DNA from: Rothia mucilaginosa ATCC 25296
GTDB lineage: Bacteria > Actinomycetota > Actinomycetes > Actinomycetales > Micrococcaceae
Direction: 5' to 3'
DNA length: 64,000 nt
NCBI RefSeq assembly: GCF_000175615.1
Contig: NZ_ACVO01000025.1
Location: forward strand, 62,010 to 126,009
Below the pieces are notes generated by a model, which worked only from the letters and a program-made list of their open reading frames with translations, did no database searches and was not told the origin of the DNA. A program made the position numbers and the translations under genes. This document shows, one piece after another, positions 25,504 through 33,784 of the stretch (within the stretch, counting starts at the first letter, position 1; each line of letters starts with the position of its first letter).

Positions 25504-27234
25504 ATGACCGCCAACACCGCATACACCGCGAGTAGCCACGAAGCGACCAAGAACAGCTTCAGCCGCCGCGCCCTCATTGGCGGCACCGCGGCTCTGGGAG
25601 CTGTAGGTCTGCTCAGTGCCTGCGGCAACGGCAGCGCAAGCTCTGAAAAGACCAAGGCCGCCGGCGCCGGTGCCAATATCGAAGACCTCTACAACATTAA
25701 CGCTCAGGACGTGAACAGCCTGAAGAAGGGCGGCATCCTGCGCCTGCCCGCCGGATCCATCGGCCCGAACTTCAATTTCTACACCCAGAGTGGTAACACC
25801 AGCGATAACGTCAACGTTATGAGCACCATCAGTCAGGCTGGCATGTGGAACCTCGACTTTGATGGCACTTACAAGCTGAACACCGACTTCGCTGTCTCCT
25901 TCGAGCACAGCAAGAAGGACGACAAGATTCAGGTTGCCGTCAAGCTCAACCCCAAGGCTGTCTTCAACGATGGCACCCCCATCACCTACAAGGCGCTCCA
26001 GTCCACCTGGAACATCTTCAAGAGCTTGGATAACGGCTACAACATTGTCACCAGCGGCATCTACGAATTTGTCGAATCCGTAGAAAAGGGCGAAGACGAC
26101 TACAGCGCAACGGTCACCTTCTCCAAGCCCTTCTACCCGCTGCAGAGCCTCTTCTCTGAGATTCTGCACCCCGCACTGGAAGACGTCGAGCTCTTCAACA
26201 ACGGCTTCGTGGATGCGCCCCACCCCGAGTACTGGGCTGGCCCCTTCACCCTGGCGGATAAGGGCTGGGACTCCACCGCGAAGACCTTCAGTGTTGTACC
26301 CAACGACAAGTGGTGGGGCACCAAGCCCCTGCTGGACAAGATTGTCTTTACCCAGATGGAATCCAGCGCTGCGCGTGCCGCGTTCAAGAATGACGAAATT
26401 GACGCTATCGGTGCAAGCACCTCCTCCACCTATGCCGAGGTGAAGAATATTGCGGGTACCGAACTTCGTAAGGGTACTCGCCTCTACGCTGGCGGCCTGG
26501 ATATCAATCCCCGCCGCGTCAAGGATGCTGCCCTGCGTAAGGCAATCTTCGTCGGCACCAACCGTGAAGCACTCGCAAAGATTCAGTTCCAGGGTCTGCC
26601 CTACGAAGAAGCTATTCCCGGTTCGATGATTCACATGCCTTTCTCGCCCTACTACCAGGATTCTTACCCGACCCCGAATAACAGCGTTTCGGAGGCGCAG
26701 AAGATTCTGGAGGTCGCCGGCTACACCAAGAACGGCGACTACTACGAGAAGGACGGCACGAAGGCTGGCTGCGCAGTGGTGGTCTTCGGTGACGATCCGA
26801 CCAACAAGGGTAGGGCTCAGACCTTCACCCAGCAGATGAAGGATGTCGGCATTGAGATCCGGATCGATCAGCACGCCGATAGTGAGTTCGCCACCATTTT
26901 GGGCAACTGGGACTACGATATTTCCTTCAGTGGCTACTCGGTCTCTGCTGACGCGACCGAGGGTGCCAAGCAGTTCTACTACTCCGAGAACAACGAAGGT
27001 ATCGGCAGCAAGGAAATCGATGCCCTCATCGACGCCATGACCCTCATTGAGGATGACAAGGAACGTAACCTCGCCTGCAACGAGATTGAGAAGAAGCACA
27101 TGGCGGAGTTCGCCTTCCTGGGCACCATTACGAACGGTCCTGACTTTGTGATGGTCAAGAAGACTCTGGCTAACTACGGTCCGCGCCTGTACAAGTCGAT
27201 GGACTGGACTGCTGTGGGCTGGATGAACTCCTAA
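25504..27234 (+). CDS. Family-5 substrate-binding lipoprotein 2 of 6
   Basis: 576 aa. A longer N-region (MTANTAYTASSHEATKNSF) precedes SRRALIGGTAALGAVGLLSAC, with an SRR pair and lipobox LSAC. It shares the SBP_bac_5 core with its neighbours: FNDGTPITYKALQSTWNIFKS, YWAGPFTLADKGWDS, NDKWWGTKPLLDKIVFTQM, LRKAIFVGTNREALAKIQFQ and LACNEIEKKHMAEFAF. Closest in motif detail to copy 1. Residues differing between copies cluster in the segments after GPNFNF and around the second-lobe FSGYSVSADATEGAKQFYYS, where family members contact ligand, so the copies probably bind different ligands. It has its own promoter and terminator. Confidence 0.93.
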   Translation: MTANTAYTASSHEATKNSFSRRALIGGTAALGAVGLLSACGNGSASSEKTKAAGAGANIEDLYNINAQDVNSLKKGGILRLPAGSIGPNFNFYTQSGNTSDNVNVMSTISQAGMWNLDFDGTYKLNTDFAVSFEHSKKDDKIQVAVKLNPKAVFNDGTPITYKALQSTWNIFKSLDNGYNIVTSGIYEFVESVEKGEDDYSATVTFSKPFYPLQSLFSEILHPALEDVELFNNGFVDAPHPEYWAGPFTLADKGWDSTAKTFSVVPNDKWWGTKPLLDKIVFTQMESSAARAAFKNDEIDAIGASTSSTYAEVKNIAGTELRKGTRLYAGGLDINPRRVKDAALRKAIFVGTNREALAKIQFQGLPYEEAIPGSMIHMPFSPYYQDSYPTPNNSVSEAQKILEVAGYTKNGDYYEKDGTKAGCAVVVFGDDPTNKGRAQTFTQQMKDVGIEIRIDQHADSEFATILGNWDYDISFSGYSVSADATEGAKQFYYSENNEGIGSKEIDALIDAMTLIEDDKERNLACNEIEKKHMAEFAFLGTITNGPDFVMVKKTLANYGPRLYKSMDWTAVGWMNS

Positions 27235-27252
27235 AAGGTGCCTGTCTTGCGA

Positions 27253-27289
27253 GCGGGTCGAATGCGTATGTGCGCGTTCGGCCCGCTTT
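27253..27289 (+). terminator. Terminator after binding protein 2
   Basis: GCGGGTCGAATGCG (27253-27266) pairs with CGCGTTCGGCCCGC (27273-27286), 14 bp with two G-T wobbles, and TTT follows. The T-run is short. Confidence 0.65.
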
Positions 27290-27642
27290 GCTGTGCCCGC
27301 TGACTATTTCTGAAGGTAGGGAAGGGGTGTTGCGCGAAGGATGGTGGGGTTACGTCGGTATGGATTTAGGCCCGCTACATTAGGGCCGGGCGTAATAATT
27401 GAGAAATATTTATCGTGTTGCGCACCTGTAGTGATGTGTGTGGTGTACACTACTAAAAATATTAAATGTGGCTTAGAACATAGCTTTAGGTCACATTATT
27501 TTGCATGGCTTGACCTGCCCGCCCATCACCGCAGATAGCAGGCGCTCCTACAGGCGGAAACCCCGCCTCCAGAGCATGCGAGCCACCCACTCTACACTGC
27601 AAACACTGCATCAGCGCAGTCCACACCCACAAGGAGCCCATC
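27290..27642 (+). promoter_or_regulatory. Promoter/leader region of binding protein 3
   Basis: TACACT at 27446-27451 is the -10 candidate; no good -35 is visible at the right distance. AAATGTGG at 27464-27471 is the element also found after the -10 boxes of copies 4, 5 and 6. The leader is long (about 180 nt) and ends with AAGGAG before the ATG. Nothing else is recognisable in the first 150 bp. Confidence 0.45.
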
Positions 27643-29343
27643 ATGAGCCCCCACCCCATCCCCTCCCTCTCCGGATTCAACCCGATCATGAGCCGCCGCG
27701 TACTGTTCGGCGGCGCAACCGCCGTCGCTGCTGCCGGCGTACTGAGCGCTTGTGGCTCCTCATCCTCCAAGACTGAGCACAAGGCAAGCGAAACCCCACT
27801 CTACGAAATCAACGAGCAGGACCCCTCGAAGCTCAAGCAGGGCGGTACCCTGAACCTGAGCACCTACTCCCTGGGCCCGGATTTCAACCGCTTCTCCCAG
27901 AACGGCTCCAGCACCTCCGTCTCCGAAACTATGGGCATTATCGCCGGTGCCGGCATCTGGCGCAGCACCTACAAGGGTGAAGACGAGCTCGACCCCAACT
28001 ACTGCCTCGGCTTCGAAGCTAAGGAAGTAGACGGCAAGATCACCGCCGAAGTACGCCTGAACCCCAAGGGAGTCTTCAACGATGGCACCCCCATTGATAT
28101 CGACGCCCTCAAGGCAACCTGGCAGATTCAGCGTGACCCCGACGGCGAATACAAGATTGGTGCAGCGGGTATCTACGAGTTCATCGAAAGCGTCGAAGCT
28201 ATCGACGGCGACCGCTACCACGCACGCGTCGTCTTCAAGACTGCACACAACCCCGTCAAGGGTCTGCTCTTCGGCGGAATCCTGCACCCGGCAATGCTCG
28301 ACGTAAACCTCTTCAACGAAGGCTTCGTGGACAACCCCCACCCCGAGCTCGGTTGCGGCCCCTTCACCCTGGCACCCAACGGCTGGAACTCCTCCGAGAA
28401 GACCTTCACCGCAGTCCCCAACGACAAGTGGTGGGGTGAGAAGCCCAAGCTGGACCGCATCGTCGTACGTGAAATGGCAGACCCCGCAGCTCGTGCCGCA
28501 TACAAGAACGGCGAACTGGACGCGGTGGAAGCACGTACCCTCAGCGCCTACAACGAGATGAAGGACGTTGCAAACTCTGAAATCCGCCGCGGTCACCGCC
28601 TCTTCGCTGGTGGCATGAACCTGAACGCACAGCATATCACTGATGCTGCCGTGCGTAAGGCAATCTTCCTGGGTATCGACCGTGGTGCTCTGGCAAAGAT
28701 TCGCTTCCAGGGTCTGCCCTACGAAGAAGAAGTTCCCGGCTCGATGATGCTGATGGGTTCCTCCCAGTACTACCGTGACAACTACCCGGCACGTAACCCG
28801 GAGGAAGCACGCAAGGTCCTGGAGAAGGCAGGCTACACCAAGTCTGGCGACTTCTACGCGAAGGATGGCAAGACCATCACCCTGAAGCTGACCACCTTCG
28901 GTGATGACGCCACCACCAAGGGCCAGGCACAGACCTTCATTCAGAGTATGAAGGAAATCGGCATTAACTTCGAGCTCGATTCGCGTGCACAGTCTGAATT
29001 CTCGAAGGTTGTCGGTAACCGCGAGTACGACGTGAGCATTTCGGGCTTCGGCCTGAGCTCCGAGCCGACCAGCGCTGCCGAGTACTTCTACCACTCCAAG
29101 AACTGGAACGGCGTCGGCACCCCCGAAATTGACGCTATGGTCGACGAGATGGTCACCATCCTCGACGACGCTAAGCGCGCCGAGAAATGCAACGAGATTG
29201 AGAAGAAGCACATGAGCGAGGTTTGCCTCTTCATTCCCTTCCTCAATGGCCCGGACTTCAAGGCATGCCGCCCGAAGCTCGCTAACTACGGTGCGTTCCT
29301 CTTCAAGAGCCCCGACTGGTCTTCGGTTGGCTGGATGGCATAA
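27643..29343 (+). CDS. Family-5 substrate-binding lipoprotein 3 of 6
   Basis: 566 aa, start preceded by AAGGAG. The signal contains MSRRVLFGGATAVAAAGVLSAC (longer when counted from the true N-terminus), a twin-arginine pair and lipobox LSAC. SBP_bac_5 core: FNDGTPIDIDALKATWQIQRD, ELGCGPFTLAPNGWNSS, NDKWWGEKPKLDRIVVREM, VRKAIFLGIDRGALAKIRFQ, and KCNEIEKKHMSEVCLFIPF. It groups with copies 1 and 2 but has the most altered N-terminal segment, and GCGPF replaces the WAGPF/WVGPF motif. The signal peptide is the least like the others, so it is probably the oldest or fastest-evolving of its subgroup. An independent terminator follows. Confidence 0.93.
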   Translation: MSPHPIPSLSGFNPIMSRRVLFGGATAVAAAGVLSACGSSSSKTEHKASETPLYEINEQDPSKLKQGGTLNLSTYSLGPDFNRFSQNGSSTSVSETMGIIAGAGIWRSTYKGEDELDPNYCLGFEAKEVDGKITAEVRLNPKGVFNDGTPIDIDALKATWQIQRDPDGEYKIGAAGIYEFIESVEAIDGDRYHARVVFKTAHNPVKGLLFGGILHPAMLDVNLFNEGFVDNPHPELGCGPFTLAPNGWNSSEKTFTAVPNDKWWGEKPKLDRIVVREMADPAARAAYKNGELDAVEARTLSAYNEMKDVANSEIRRGHRLFAGGMNLNAQHITDAAVRKAIFLGIDRGALAKIRFQGLPYEEEVPGSMMLMGSSQYYRDNYPARNPEEARKVLEKAGYTKSGDFYAKDGKTITLKLTTFGDDATTKGQAQTFIQSMKEIGINFELDSRAQSEFSKVVGNREYDVSISGFGLSSEPTSAAEYFYHSKNWNGVGTPEIDAMVDEMVTILDDAKRAEKCNEIEKKHMSEVCLFIPFLNGPDFKACRPKLANYGAFLFKSPDWSSVGWMA

Positions 29344-29354
29344 GCCGCAGTTTT

Positions 29355-29408
29355 AAGCTCCCCGCCCCTATACGTTTTCGCAGTGTCGTATAGGGGTGGG
29401 GAGCTTTT
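29355..29408 (+). terminator. Terminator after binding protein 3
   Basis: AAGCTCCCCGCCCCTATACG (29355-29374) pairs with 29387-29406, 20 bp with one wobble and a 12-nt loop, then TTTTTC. Confidence 0.9.
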
Positions 29409-29785
29409 TCTTGTGGAGGGTTCAGCGCGCTTTAGCTGCCCAGACGCTGTGCTTGTAACTTGTAACGACTCTCAAAGAACCGGATGTGACGCGCTCGCGC
29501 GCCAATGCGACATAATATTTCATCTTTTAGTTTTCGCACGCGGCTTCCGCGTGATGATGCGGGTTTAGGCGCTGAACCCGTGATTTTTAGACGGTGTATA
29601 GTTCTTCCACGGATTGGACTGTGGTCTGCGTCGCTTCTTTTGGGGGTATACTGTGTTTCAACCACAAACAATGTGGGGGCTCTCACAAAGGTGACGGGCG
29701 GGAGCTTCGGCGCTCCCGCAAAATCGGCGCACAACACGGTGCGCTTATCAAATAGCACCTGAGCCCTCCGGCATGAGGAGAACAC
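29409..29785 (+). promoter_or_regulatory. Promoter/leader region of binding protein 4
   Basis: TATACT at 29647-29652 is a near-consensus -10; the -35 region is poor. AATGTGGG at 29670-29677 and TCTCACAAAGGTGACG at 29681-29696 fall in the early leader; a similar TGTCACAAAGATGTG occurs in the leader of copy 5. GAGGAG-like GAGGAGAAC precedes the ATG. Positions 29409-29600 hold nothing recognisable. Confidence 0.5.
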
Positions 29786-31495
29786 ATGACTCATCTACGT
29801 ATTAACCGCCGTACCCTCCTGACCGGCACCGTTGCCCTGGGTACCGTCGGCCTGCTCGCTGCATGCGGCGGCGGCTCTGACAAGAAGATCAGCGGTAAGG
29901 CTGCATCAAGCACCGAGGAAATCGTCAAGAACCTCGAAATCAACAAGCAGGACCGCTCCTCCCTCAAGCAGGGTGGCGAGTTCCGCGGTAGCGTCTCTGC
30001 AGTCGGCCCGAACTTCAACATTCTGACTCAGAGCGGCTACACCACCGAGAACCTCACCGCATTCGGTGGCGCCTGCAACATCCCCTCCGCTATCGGCTTC
30101 ACCTCCCTGAGCCCTGCTGGCGAATACAGCCTCAACGACGACTATGTCAGCGACTACAAGGCAGAGACCGTTGGCGGCGTGCAGACCATCACCTTCAAGC
30201 TCAACTCTAAGGCTGTCTTCAATGACGGCACCCCCGTTGACATTGAGGCAATCCGCGCCGCGTGGACCGTCTACCGCAACCCCGATGACGGCTACAACGT
30301 TATCGCCGCTCCCTTCTGGCAGCAGGTAGCGTCCATCGATCCCGTGGATGGCGACAAGACCCGCGTCAAGATCGTGATGACCAAGCCGATGTATCCTGCC
30401 GAGACCCTCGGCCTGCTCGGTCTGCACCCCGCACTGACCGACAAGGAGCTCTTCAACAACGGCTTCGTGAACAAGCCCATGGATCAGTACTGGTCCGGCC
30501 CCTTCAAGATTGGCGAGTGGAACTCTTCGGCTAAGACCCTCACCCTCGTGCCCAACGACAAGTGGTGGGGCGAGAAGCCTCTGCTGGACCGCATTATCTG
30601 GCGTGAAATGGGCGACGAAGCAGAGCGCGCAGCGTTCAAGAATGGCGAGCTGGACAGCATCGGCTTTGCTGGCCTGGCAACCTACAACGCTGTCAAGGGT
30701 CAGCCCGGTGTCCAGATTCGCTCCGGCCAGAGCGTCGGCGTGATCAACCTGCAATTTAACCCGACCCGCGTGACCGACACCGCCCTGCGCCGTGCAGTCT
30801 TCGCCGCGGTTGACCGCTCCCAGTTGGCTAAGGTCAAGTTCGGCCAGATCAACTGGGAAGAGCCCCTGACCGGCTCCATGATTGCTATGCCCTTCCAGAA
30901 GGGCTACCAGGACGCTATGCCCACCAATCCCGGCGCCGAGGCTGCGGCAAAGATCCTGGAAGCAGCAGGCTACTCCAAGTCCGGCGACTACTACGCCAAG
31001 GACGGTAAGACTGCAGGCTTCTCCATCACCTACTTCGGTTCGGATGCAACCTCCCTGGCTCAGTTCCAGAACCTTGAGCAGCAGCTCAAGGCGGCAGGTA
31101 TTAAGCTCGAGCAGGACAACCAGCCGCAGTCCCAGTTCAACTCCGTGATGGGCGCTAAGCAGTACGACTGCGCCTTCTCCGGTTGGGGCATTGGTGCTGA
31201 CCCCGCCGACAGCGTTCAGTACTTCTACACCAGCGAAATTAACGAGGGTGTGGGCGATCCTGAGCTGGATAAGTACATTGCCTCCATTTACGAGAAGGAA
31301 TCCCACGAGGAGCAGTTGAAGATGGCTGCTGAGGCTGAGAAGCAGCACATGGAGAAGGTCGCTATTTACTTCCCCTACGCTAACGGCCCCAGCTACGCAG
31401 CTGTGAAGGAGAAGCTGGCTAACTACGGTCCTTCCCTCTTCGCAACCAGCTACACCGACCCCAAGCGCTGGGTCAATGTGGGTTGGCAGAACTAA
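29786..31495 (+). CDS. Family-5 substrate-binding lipoprotein 4 of 6
   Basis: 569 aa. The signal MTHLRINRRTLLTGTVALG is followed by TVGLLAAC; this NRRTLLTGTVALGTVGLLAAC block is nearly identical in copies 5 and 6. Core motifs: FNDGTPVDIEAIRAAWTVYRN, YWSGPFKIGEWNSS, NDKWWGEKPLLDRIIWREM, LRRAVFAAVDRSQLAKVKFG, INWEEPLTGSMIAMPFQKGYQD and LANYGPSLFATSY. It opens a second subgroup (4-6) marked by GPFKxGEWNSS and a KAGI/QPQSQFNSVMG segment in the second lobe. Predicted Tat lipoprotein receptor for the same importer; ligand unknown. Confidence 0.93.
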   Translation: MTHLRINRRTLLTGTVALGTVGLLAACGGGSDKKISGKAASSTEEIVKNLEINKQDRSSLKQGGEFRGSVSAVGPNFNILTQSGYTTENLTAFGGACNIPSAIGFTSLSPAGEYSLNDDYVSDYKAETVGGVQTITFKLNSKAVFNDGTPVDIEAIRAAWTVYRNPDDGYNVIAAPFWQQVASIDPVDGDKTRVKIVMTKPMYPAETLGLLGLHPALTDKELFNNGFVNKPMDQYWSGPFKIGEWNSSAKTLTLVPNDKWWGEKPLLDRIIWREMGDEAERAAFKNGELDSIGFAGLATYNAVKGQPGVQIRSGQSVGVINLQFNPTRVTDTALRRAVFAAVDRSQLAKVKFGQINWEEPLTGSMIAMPFQKGYQDAMPTNPGAEAAAKILEAAGYSKSGDYYAKDGKTAGFSITYFGSDATSLAQFQNLEQQLKAAGIKLEQDNQPQSQFNSVMGAKQYDCAFSGWGIGADPADSVQYFYTSEINEGVGDPELDKYIASIYEKESHEEQLKMAAEAEKQHMEKVAIYFPYANGPSYAAVKEKLANYGPSLFATSYTDPKRWVNVGWQN

Positions 31496-31573
31496 AGCCA
31501 CATGTTAATTTTCTGGATTCCTATTCGGTAGTTGCTGAATTTTCGGAGGCGCCGGTATAAGGCTCTGGAGGGT

Positions 31574-31622
31574 AAAGTCCCGCGGTATTCCGCCTCAGCG
31601 GCGGGGTACTGCGGGGCTTTTC
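31574..31622 (+). terminator. Terminator after binding protein 4
   Basis: An imperfect stem: AAAGTCCCGC and CCGCC on the left pair with GGCGG and GCGGGGCTTT on the right, with internal mismatches, ending TTTTCT. Confidence 0.7.
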
Positions 31623-31825
31623 TATGTTTTTGATGGGGGGTTTGTGGTGGGGTGGTTTCGGGGATTGGCTGAAATATTTTCCCTAAAACGGTGAACTAGG
31701 TCATAGTGCGTGGGAAATGTGTGTATACTAATCTCAATGCAAAATGTGCGTGCTGTCACAAAGATGTGCGGGTTGTGTTCCCCCGCGTACAAAAATTCAG
31801 CATCTCACCTAACCGAGGAAAACTA
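31623..31825 (+). promoter_or_regulatory. Promoter/leader region of binding protein 5
   Basis: TATACT at 31724-31729 with GTCATA 18 bp upstream is a weak promoter. AATGTGCG at 31743-31750 and CTGTCACAAAGATGTG at 31752-31767 match the leader of copy 4. CGAGGAAAA precedes the ATG at 31826. Confidence 0.5.
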
Positions 31826-33526
31826 ATGACCACTTTCACTCTCAACCGTCGTACCCTGCTCACCGGCACCGTTGCCCTGGGTACCGTCGGCCTGCTCGCA
31901 GCCTGCGGCGGCAACTCCTCCAAGAACGAAACCAGCGCTCTCTCCGCCGGTGACGACCTGTCCAAGGCAGTCTCCTACAACGAGAAGGATCGCTCCGCCC
32001 TCAAGGACGGCGGCGAACTGCGCCTGAGCGCTGACGGCATTGGCCCCAACTTCAACATCCTCAACACCAACGGCTACACCGCCGGTAACCTGAACATTCA
32101 GGCGGCAATCAACTCCGCCTTCACCGGCGGCTTCTACGCTGACTTCCGCGGCGAGTCGCACATGAACGAGGACTACGTCACCGAGTACAAGGCGCAGACC
32201 GTTGACGGCGTGCAGACCGTGACCTTCAAGATCAACCCCAAGGCAGCCTTCAATGACGGTACCCCCATCGACGTGAACGCCGTCAAGAGCTACCAGACCA
32301 TCTACACCGCCGCGGCATCCGGTTCGGATTACCAGATCACCCCCTCGCCCATCTGGGAGCAGGTCGCAAGCGTCGAGGCAGTGGACGGCGATACCCGCCA
32401 CGTGAAGGTCACCATGTCCAAGCCCTGGTACCCCATCGAAGGCAGCTTCACCTCGTTCCTGCACCCGGCATTCGCCGACCCCAAATTTTTCAACGACGGT
32501 TTGAACGACAAGCCCCTCGACCAGTACTGGGCAGGCCCCTTCAAGGTCGGCGAGTGGAACTCCTCCTCCAAGGTGCTCACCGTCGTCCGCAACGACAAGT
32601 GGTGGGGCCAGAAGCCCGCTCTTGAGCGCATCACCTGGCGTGAAATGAGCTCCCAGGCAGAGCAGGCAGCTTACAAGAACGGCGAAATCGACTACGTGGA
32701 CGCCAGTACCCTCAGCTCCTACAACGAGCTCTCCGGCGTGGCAAACACCGACATTCGCAAGGGTAGCGCTCTCAGCGTGGGTAACTACGAAATCAACCCC
32801 GAAAAGGTGCCCCTGCCCGTCCGCCGCGCATTCGTTGCAGCCCTCAACCGTGAGCAGCTGCAGAAGCTGCGCTACGAGAAGCTCGGCTGGAAGGAAACCC
32901 TGCCCGGCTCCATGTGCATGCTGCCCATGCAGGAAGGCTACCAGGACAACTACCCGACCAAGCTCGGCAAGGACGTCGCTACCAAGATCCTTGAGGACGC
33001 AGGCTACACCAAGTCCGGTGACTACTACACCAAGGACGGCGCTAAGGTCTCCTACCCGGTTATCACCTTCGGTAGCGACCCGGTTGTCAGCTCCACCGCG
33101 CAGTTCCTCGTCCAGCAGATGAAGGAAATCGGCGTTGAACTGACCATCGAGAACCACGGTGCCTCTGAAATGTCGAGCATCATTTCCTCGAAGAACTTCG
33201 CGATTAAGACCGGTGGCTACGGCATCACCACCTCCCCGGTGGATGCGGCGAACTACTTCTACATCTCCGAGACCAACAACGGTCACGGTAAGGATCTGGA
33301 CTCGCTGGCAGCAACCATGATGTCCACCGAGGACCCGAAGGAACAGCTCAAGATCATGAACGAGCTGGAGAAGCGCCACCTGGACGAGGTCGCCATCTAC
33401 GTGCCCACCCACAACGGCCCGAACTTCAAGGCGTGCCGTAAGGGCCTGGCGAACTACGGCCCCATGCTCTTCGGTCTGCCCTACTACAACCCGAACGTAT
33501 GGATCAACGTCGGTTGGGAGAAGTAA
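31826..33526 (+). CDS. Family-5 substrate-binding lipoprotein 5 of 6
   Basis: 566 aa. I place the start at 31826, after CGAGGAAAA, because it gives the same signal as copies 4 and 6 (MTTFTLNRRTLLTGTVALG); the longer frame from 31706 lies across the promoter. Lipobox LLAAC. Core motifs: FNDGTPIDVNAVKSYQTIYTA, YWAGPFKVGEWNSSSK, NDKWWGQKPALERITWREM, VRRAFVAALNREQLQKLRYE and LANYGPMLFGLPYYNPNVWINVGW. The second lobe (ENHGASEMSSIISSKNFAIK) is quite different from copies 4 and 6, which suggests another ligand. Two motifs, NELEKRH and NGPNFKACRKGLANYG, are shared with subgroup 1-3, giving it a mixed character. Confidence 0.93.
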   Translation: MTTFTLNRRTLLTGTVALGTVGLLAACGGNSSKNETSALSAGDDLSKAVSYNEKDRSALKDGGELRLSADGIGPNFNILNTNGYTAGNLNIQAAINSAFTGGFYADFRGESHMNEDYVTEYKAQTVDGVQTVTFKINPKAAFNDGTPIDVNAVKSYQTIYTAAASGSDYQITPSPIWEQVASVEAVDGDTRHVKVTMSKPWYPIEGSFTSFLHPAFADPKFFNDGLNDKPLDQYWAGPFKVGEWNSSSKVLTVVRNDKWWGQKPALERITWREMSSQAEQAAYKNGEIDYVDASTLSSYNELSGVANTDIRKGSALSVGNYEINPEKVPLPVRRAFVAALNREQLQKLRYEKLGWKETLPGSMCMLPMQEGYQDNYPTKLGKDVATKILEDAGYTKSGDYYTKDGAKVSYPVITFGSDPVVSSTAQFLVQQMKEIGVELTIENHGASEMSSIISSKNFAIKTGGYGITTSPVDAANYFYISETNNGHGKDLDSLAATMMSTEDPKEQLKIMNELEKRHLDEVAIYVPTHNGPNFKACRKGLANYGPMLFGLPYYNPNVWINVGWEK

Positions 33527-33579
33527 AAATCTTAAGCGTTGAGCACCGCTCACACACTCCATAAGGGGTAAAAGCGCTG

Positions 33580-33629
33580 AAGCGGCGTGTTACAGAAGGA
33601 TTAAAACCTTCTGTAGCACGCCGCTTTCC
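33580..33629 (+). terminator. Terminator after binding protein 5
   Basis: AAGCGGCGTGTTACAGAAGG (33580-33599) pairs with 33607-33626, 20 bp with a single wobble, 7-nt loop, then TCCC. Very stable stem, short T-run. Confidence 0.85.
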
Positions 33630-33652
33630 CGTTCCTCAGAGATTTGCACGGA

Positions 33653-33673
33653 TATACTTAAAACAAATGTGGG
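33653..33673 (+). promoter_or_regulatory. -10 box and leader element of binding protein 6
   Basis: TATACT at 33653-33658 is followed by AATGTGGG at 33666-33673, the same pairing as in copies 4 and 5. CCCGC-type inverted bases (GGGCATTCTGCCC) overlap the element. AGGAG precedes the ATG at 33785. Confidence 0.5.
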
Positions 33674-33784
33674 CATTCTGCCCGCGACCCCGGCAGAGAC
33701 TGTCCTCCCGCCGGGTTGGAGTGCCGGCTACGCACCGTTCGCGTACCGTCTCCACAACACTGCGAATACTCTAGGAGAAATTCC

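Noticed and set aside
29432..29794. 120-codon minus-strand frame between receptors 3 and 4
   Set aside because: It overlaps the promoter and start of receptor 4 and has no coding character.
25411..33562. Long antisense frames under receptor genes 2-5 (560-580 codons)
   Set aside because: They repeat under each paralogue because the genes share codon usage. The products have no signal, domain or Shine-Dalgarno.
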